Assembly (NCBI GenBank): GCA_034008185.1
Contig: CM067081.1
Span: 17,111,821-17,175,820 of the forward strand
Length of the DNA: 64,000 bases
Source: Gorsachius magnificus
Taxonomy: Eukaryota > Chordata > Aves > Pelecaniformes > Ardeidae
Reading direction: 5' to 3'
Position 1 is the first letter of the stretch. The number at the start of each line of letters is the position of its first letter. Positions 59,925 to 64,000 of this stretch are shown piece after piece. Position numbers and translations under genes: made by a program. Under the pieces are notes generated by a model. That model had not been told where the DNA came from. It saw only the letters and a list, made by a program, of their open reading frames with translations, and did not search any database.

Positions 59925-61283
59925 CATAGAATCATGGAATCATAGAATCATAGAATGTTTTGGGTTGGAAGGGACCCCTAGAGGTCATCTAGTCCAACAC
60001 CCCTGCAGTCAGCAGGGACACCACTAACTAGATCAGGTTGCTCAGAGCCCCGTCCAACCTGGCCTTGAATGTTTCCAGGGATGGGGCCTCCACTACCTCT
60101 CTCGGCAACCCGTTCCAGTGTTTTACTACCCTCATTGTAAACAATTTCTTCCTTATATCCAGTCTAAACCTACCCTGTTTTAGTTTAAAACCATTACCCC
60201 TTGTCCTGTCACAGCTGGCCCTACTAAAAAGATTTTCCCCATCTTTCCTACAGGCCCCCTTTAAGTACTGAAAGGCTGCAATCAGGTCTCCCTGCAGCCT
60301 TCTCTTCCCCAGGCTGAACAACCTCAACTCTCTCAGCCTGTCCTCATAAGAGAGGTGCTCCAGCCCTCGGATCATTTTTGTAGCCTTCCTCTGGACCTGC
60401 TCCAACAGTTCCATGTCCTTCTTGTGCTGAGGGCTCCAGAGCTGGACACAGTACTCCAGGTGGGGTCTCACTGCTGTGTCAACCGCACCACTCAGCTTCG
60501 TGTCATCTGCAAACTTGCTGAGGGTGCACTTGATCTCGCTAAGTCATTGATGAATATATTAAACAGCACGGGTCCCAGTACGGACCCGTGAAGGAGACCT
60601 CTTGTCACCGGTCTCCACCTGCACATCGAGCCGTTGACCATTACCCTCTGGATGCGACCATCCAGCCAGTTCCTTATCCACCGAACAGTCCACCCATCAA
60701 ATCCATAGCTCTCCAATTTAGAGAGAAGGATGTTGTGGGGGACCGTGTCAAAGGCTTTGCAGAAGTACACATAGATTACGTCCATTGGTTGTTGTCACAC
60801 CATCATAGAAAGACACTAGCTTCATCAGGCAGGACTTGCCCTTGGCGAAGCCATGCTGGCTGTCTCGAATTATCTCCCTGGCCTCCATATGCCTTAGCAT
60901 AGCTTCTGGGAGGATCTGTTCCATGTTCTTCCCAGGCACAGAGGTGAGGCTGACATGCTGGTAGTTCCCGGGATCTTCCTTTCTACCCTTTTTGAAAATG
61001 TGCACAATGTTTCCCTTTTTCCAGTCACCGGGGACTTCACCTGGCTGCCATGACTTTTCAAATATGATGGACAGCAGCTTGTCAACTACATCAGCCAATT
61101 CCCTCAGGACTCTGGGGTGCATCTTATCAGGTCCCACGGACTTCCATGCGTTCAGGTTTCTCAGGTGGTCACAAACCTGATCTTCTCTTATAGTGCGAGG
61201 GGCTTTACCCTCCTGGTCCCCCTCATCCATCGACTCGGGAAGGGTGAGGAGAGAGGTTGCCATGAAGACTGAGGCAAAAAATT
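59925..61283 (-). mobile_element. CR1 LINE, 5'-truncated, with internal deletion
   Basis: On the + strand it starts with CATAGAATCATGGAATCATA, the antisense octamer tail, then GGTTGGAAGGGACCCCTAGAGG. It runs antisense through the ORF2 C-terminus and reverse transcriptase to about 61283, where it breaks off within the sequence coding the start of the FFASVF-type segment. Compared with the 39.2-kb copy about 320 bases are missing at 60470-60482. There the sequence after GCGGTTGACACA jumps directly to GTGAGACCCCACCTGG. It is closely related to the 39.2-kb copy in the regions they share and lies in the opposite orientation. Confidence 0.95.
60028..61263 (-). pseudogene. CR1 ORF2 reverse transcriptase, broken
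   Basis: In minus-strand order: [61 protein letters not shown] (to about 60790). After a frame change come [35 protein letters not shown] and [20 protein letters not shown] second frame break puts the catalytic loop FADD (about 60516-60505) out of frame. The internal deletion follows, and then a clean C-terminal frame of 147 codons ([20 protein letters not shown] to DGALSNLI, 60471-60028). The endonuclease is missing. The open C-terminus suggests a fairly young copy. Confidence 0.93.
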
Positions 61284-64000
61284 TAGCAACATTGGAAAAT
61301 GTTACACCTATTTTCTATAAGTGAAGCGAGGCACAATGATGAAGAAACAGCTTGCAGAGAAATTTGATGTAGTGCCAGAAAATGGAATAACATCTCTTAC
61401 CACAGAATCCTTTTGTTCCTCCTCTAACAGGTAATGTAAAAATTGAATGCATATTTAACATGTAACCATATATGCAATATTATAGTTAGACCTATAATAA
61501 GTAAAGCTCCTGAGCTCACACAATGCTATGTGTCCTGATGGTATTGTGTTTGAGAAGAAATTCAAGCTTCCTTCACATATGATGGGTTAATCACGTTGTT
61601 ATAAAGTCAATTCACATCTTTAGGAACTAACCCCCTTACTATATTTTAGTTTGATTTTGTTCTTGCTAGGTACAAATTCAAGAACACCTGTTTTAAATTA
61701 AATGCAGTAATACCACATATCCAAAGCAGTGTGCCCCCAGTGTTCACTTACTCTGAGGTGGGTTCTGCTATCAAGTTCAGAAGCTACCGCACAGTAAAGT
61801 GGAGCCTGGCATGAACCCAGGCAGACTCAACCAGAATTTTCCTGAATCAGAATGATTTGCAGAAATCTCTTTACATTCTGACAACTCAAAAAAATCTGAC
61901 CAAATATGCTACCAGATTTTTGCAGCCAGACTCTACTCTGGGTATATAGCAGCCAAGGCCACTATTTCTCTAAATAACAGGATGCGTTCAAGCAACTTAT
62001 TCTAAAGTAAGATTTTTATTTGGTTTGTGATTTGATAGTTCTTGTTCAGCTAATTTGTAGAATTATTTATTTGTGTATATTTATCTTTCAAGGTCAGCCC
62101 GACATGCAGTGGAATGTTATTTAATTACAGCTCTGAATTCCGTAGGTAGACACCTGAATAAAATAGCAGAATGAAGACCCCAGATTATTGCTGCAATGAA
62201 TGCAACTATCACATTTATGCCAAAGAACTGATTTATATACCTCTGTGTTGAACATGGGTCTTCTTTCTCAGTTATTCAGTAACTAAATCATTAATTTTTC
62301 TTCCTCTTTCCCCTCCAACAATTTGTTGAAGACATATGACATATTCTTCTAAGACATATGTTTTTACAGGCAACACAATGATGGTTGACAAAGGGCAAAA
62401 GATGAACAGAAAATATTCTTTTCTGCCGATTTATTCCTAGTTCAGGCAACATTCTAGGCTATTTATGTAATTCTTCAGAGATCCTTCTGTACTATGCATT
62501 GTACAAAACCAAACAAAAATGTAGTTCCCCTGAGACTGCTTTTAATCTACTTCTAAGATGAAATAGCAACACATGAATAATATATGAATCAGCAGTTTCA
62601 TTCAAAATTGTTGCTACAGTAATCATTTATCTGTGGTCATAAGATTTTTTTTTTTCATTCTTAAGTGTTTTAACAACATTAATAAAAGGAGTCACATTTT
62701 TTCAAAGAAGAAACTTATGTGTGGAAAATTTAACTGACTGATATTTGCACTGGTCCACTTAAAAGCTTCACTAGACTTTTTTTTTTTAAAGTTGATAATT
62801 TTAAATTACTTCACTCAGAGTTCAGGGTTACTGCATAAGGGTTTCACTAACAGAAGGCATCAAAAAAAAGCAGGTGCAGTGATCTTCTTTGAGGAACACT
62901 GTGCAGCCTTTAACGCTCAGTTCTACAACCTTGCAAGGGCAAGAACAGCATTAATATTGGATGGACCATCCAGTCTTGATCTTCCTTGCATCCAGTTCCC
63001 TTAAAATGAGGTCTCTGGTCTGCTAGGGGTAGGGTTGCAGGGCTGTAGAAACAATGGTGATTCAAATGTTAAATTAACAGATTTTCAGACTTATTTCTTT
63101 TCAAGTTAAGTCAATGCAATCTTCATACAAAACACACTAAGTAAGAAATACAGAATATACCCCACAAACATTAAATGATACTTCTATGGGTGTATAAAAT
63201 GAAATGTATGTAGTTATACCTCTCAGTCTTTCAACATCTTGAATTTAAAGTCCTAAGACCACATTTTATATACAGTAAAAGTCTATTTTATTGTATCAGA
63301 AAGTGTAGTAAGATTTTGACCTGTTTCCCTCTCTCTTGCTGTTTTCCTCTTTGTATAATGCTGCTGTCTGTATACTCTGCAACAATATATATACACACAC
63401 ACACACACGCATTTTTCATTTTGAGTCACTGAGTAAATGAAATTACATTGGGTCTAATAAATATGTTGTCATCTAAATAGCAGCTTCATTAGTGTTCATT
63501 ATGAACATTACTTTTATTATTTAGAATTTACTGTAATGCTGACTACTGTTTATTTAGTTCCAGTAAAAAATCTGTACACTTTGTTATGTGCAGATTGAAC
63601 CTTACAATTATATTGCACTAAGATCTGAATATGCAACGGTAAGATTTGTAAACTGTTTTGCATTTCCTGAAGCGTAGCCACAGCACAGAAGTACACTGCT
63701 AAAATGAACACATGCAAACTCAGTATGAATGAGAAGCAAATGAACTGAAAATAAAGGGAGAAACATGGTAACCAAAGATTAATAAAACATATCTCAAACA
63801 TTCTCAGATAATGAGAGATACATTTCATCAATACTACTAATAAAATATATTATTAAACTTTACAATAGGGCTAAGTTCCTAGCACCTACTGAACTGGCAT
63901 AACACAAATGGAGGTAAAAGACAGATGTTACAATCTCTCTCACCCGAGATATAACATTAAATAATAATTAAAAAAAAGTCTACAGCAGTAGAGTGTATCA
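61284..64000. other. unannotated AT-rich sequence
   Basis: It contains an (AT)n(AC)n repeat at 63385-63410. I recognise no gene or repeat family. Confidence 0.5.
63385..63410 (+). repeat. (AT)n(AC)n microsatellite
   Basis: A short AT alternation passes into eight or nine AC units. Confidence 0.95.

Noticed and set aside
1..64000. tRNA, rRNA, snRNA or microRNA genes
   Set aside because: I looked for the usual tRNA box motifs and for U6, 5S and 7SK starts and saw none. Hairpins typical of microRNAs cannot be judged reliably by eye.

Overview
This window is nuclear DNA from a bird. It is AT-rich, and I can support no intact protein-coding gene in it. Everything I recognise is transposon-derived or simple repeat, set in long stretches of unannotated sequence. 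CR1 LINEs with the avian 3' octamer tail, and two families of solo LTRs that I recall from many neoavian birds, point to Neoaves rather than chicken or a mammal. That taxonomic step is inference from repeat families. No species-diagnostic gene is visible. The window is best read as part of a gene desert or a very large intron.

Layout. 0-9 kb holds a short CR1 tail (-), a GC/CpG-rich block of about 1.3 kb containing diverged direct repeats with a 192-bp period (2.5-3.8 kb), and a very old MIR-like SINE (5.8 kb). 9.2-9.85 kb (-) has a decayed stretch resembling a Ty3/Gypsy Gag: a Gag C-terminal helix motif followed by a degraded zinc-knuckle-like patch. 10-28 kb is mostly unannotated, with two short CR1 3' tails (+) at 20.3 and 27.3 kb. 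28.6-30.0 kb is a CR1 5' half (+): an ORF1 esterase C-terminus followed by the ORF2 endonuclease, lacking the reverse transcriptase and the 3' end. 36.1-37.2 kb (-) is a far older CR1 whose reverse-transcriptase core can just be traced. 39.2-42.8 kb is the best CR1 (+), with nearly all of ORF2 and the 3' tail. It is split inside ORF2 by a solo LTR (40702-41295, -) flanked by an exact 5-bp duplication. 43.6-44.1 kb is another CR1 piece (+). 50.1-50.3 kb is an isolated CpG island. 53.3-54.9 kb is a nested pair: a solo LTR of about 1 kb (-) with exact 5-bp duplications, itself invaded by a second LTR (+) of the same family as the one at 40.7 kb. 57.3-58.0 kb (-) has the longest non-transposon open frame, of unknown meaning. 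59.9-61.3 kb is a CR1 (-) with a large internal deletion.

There is no operon-like or pathway logic here. The value of the window is its transposon stratigraphy: an old CR1 and Gypsy-like fossil, then younger CR1 insertions, then LTR insertions into CR1, then LTR into LTR. I found no convincing novel biological system. The best leads are the Gypsy-like gag fossil, the orphan CpG island, the GC-rich in-frame tandem block, the 241-codon minus-strand frame, and an ORF2 frame break shared by two separate CR1 copies.
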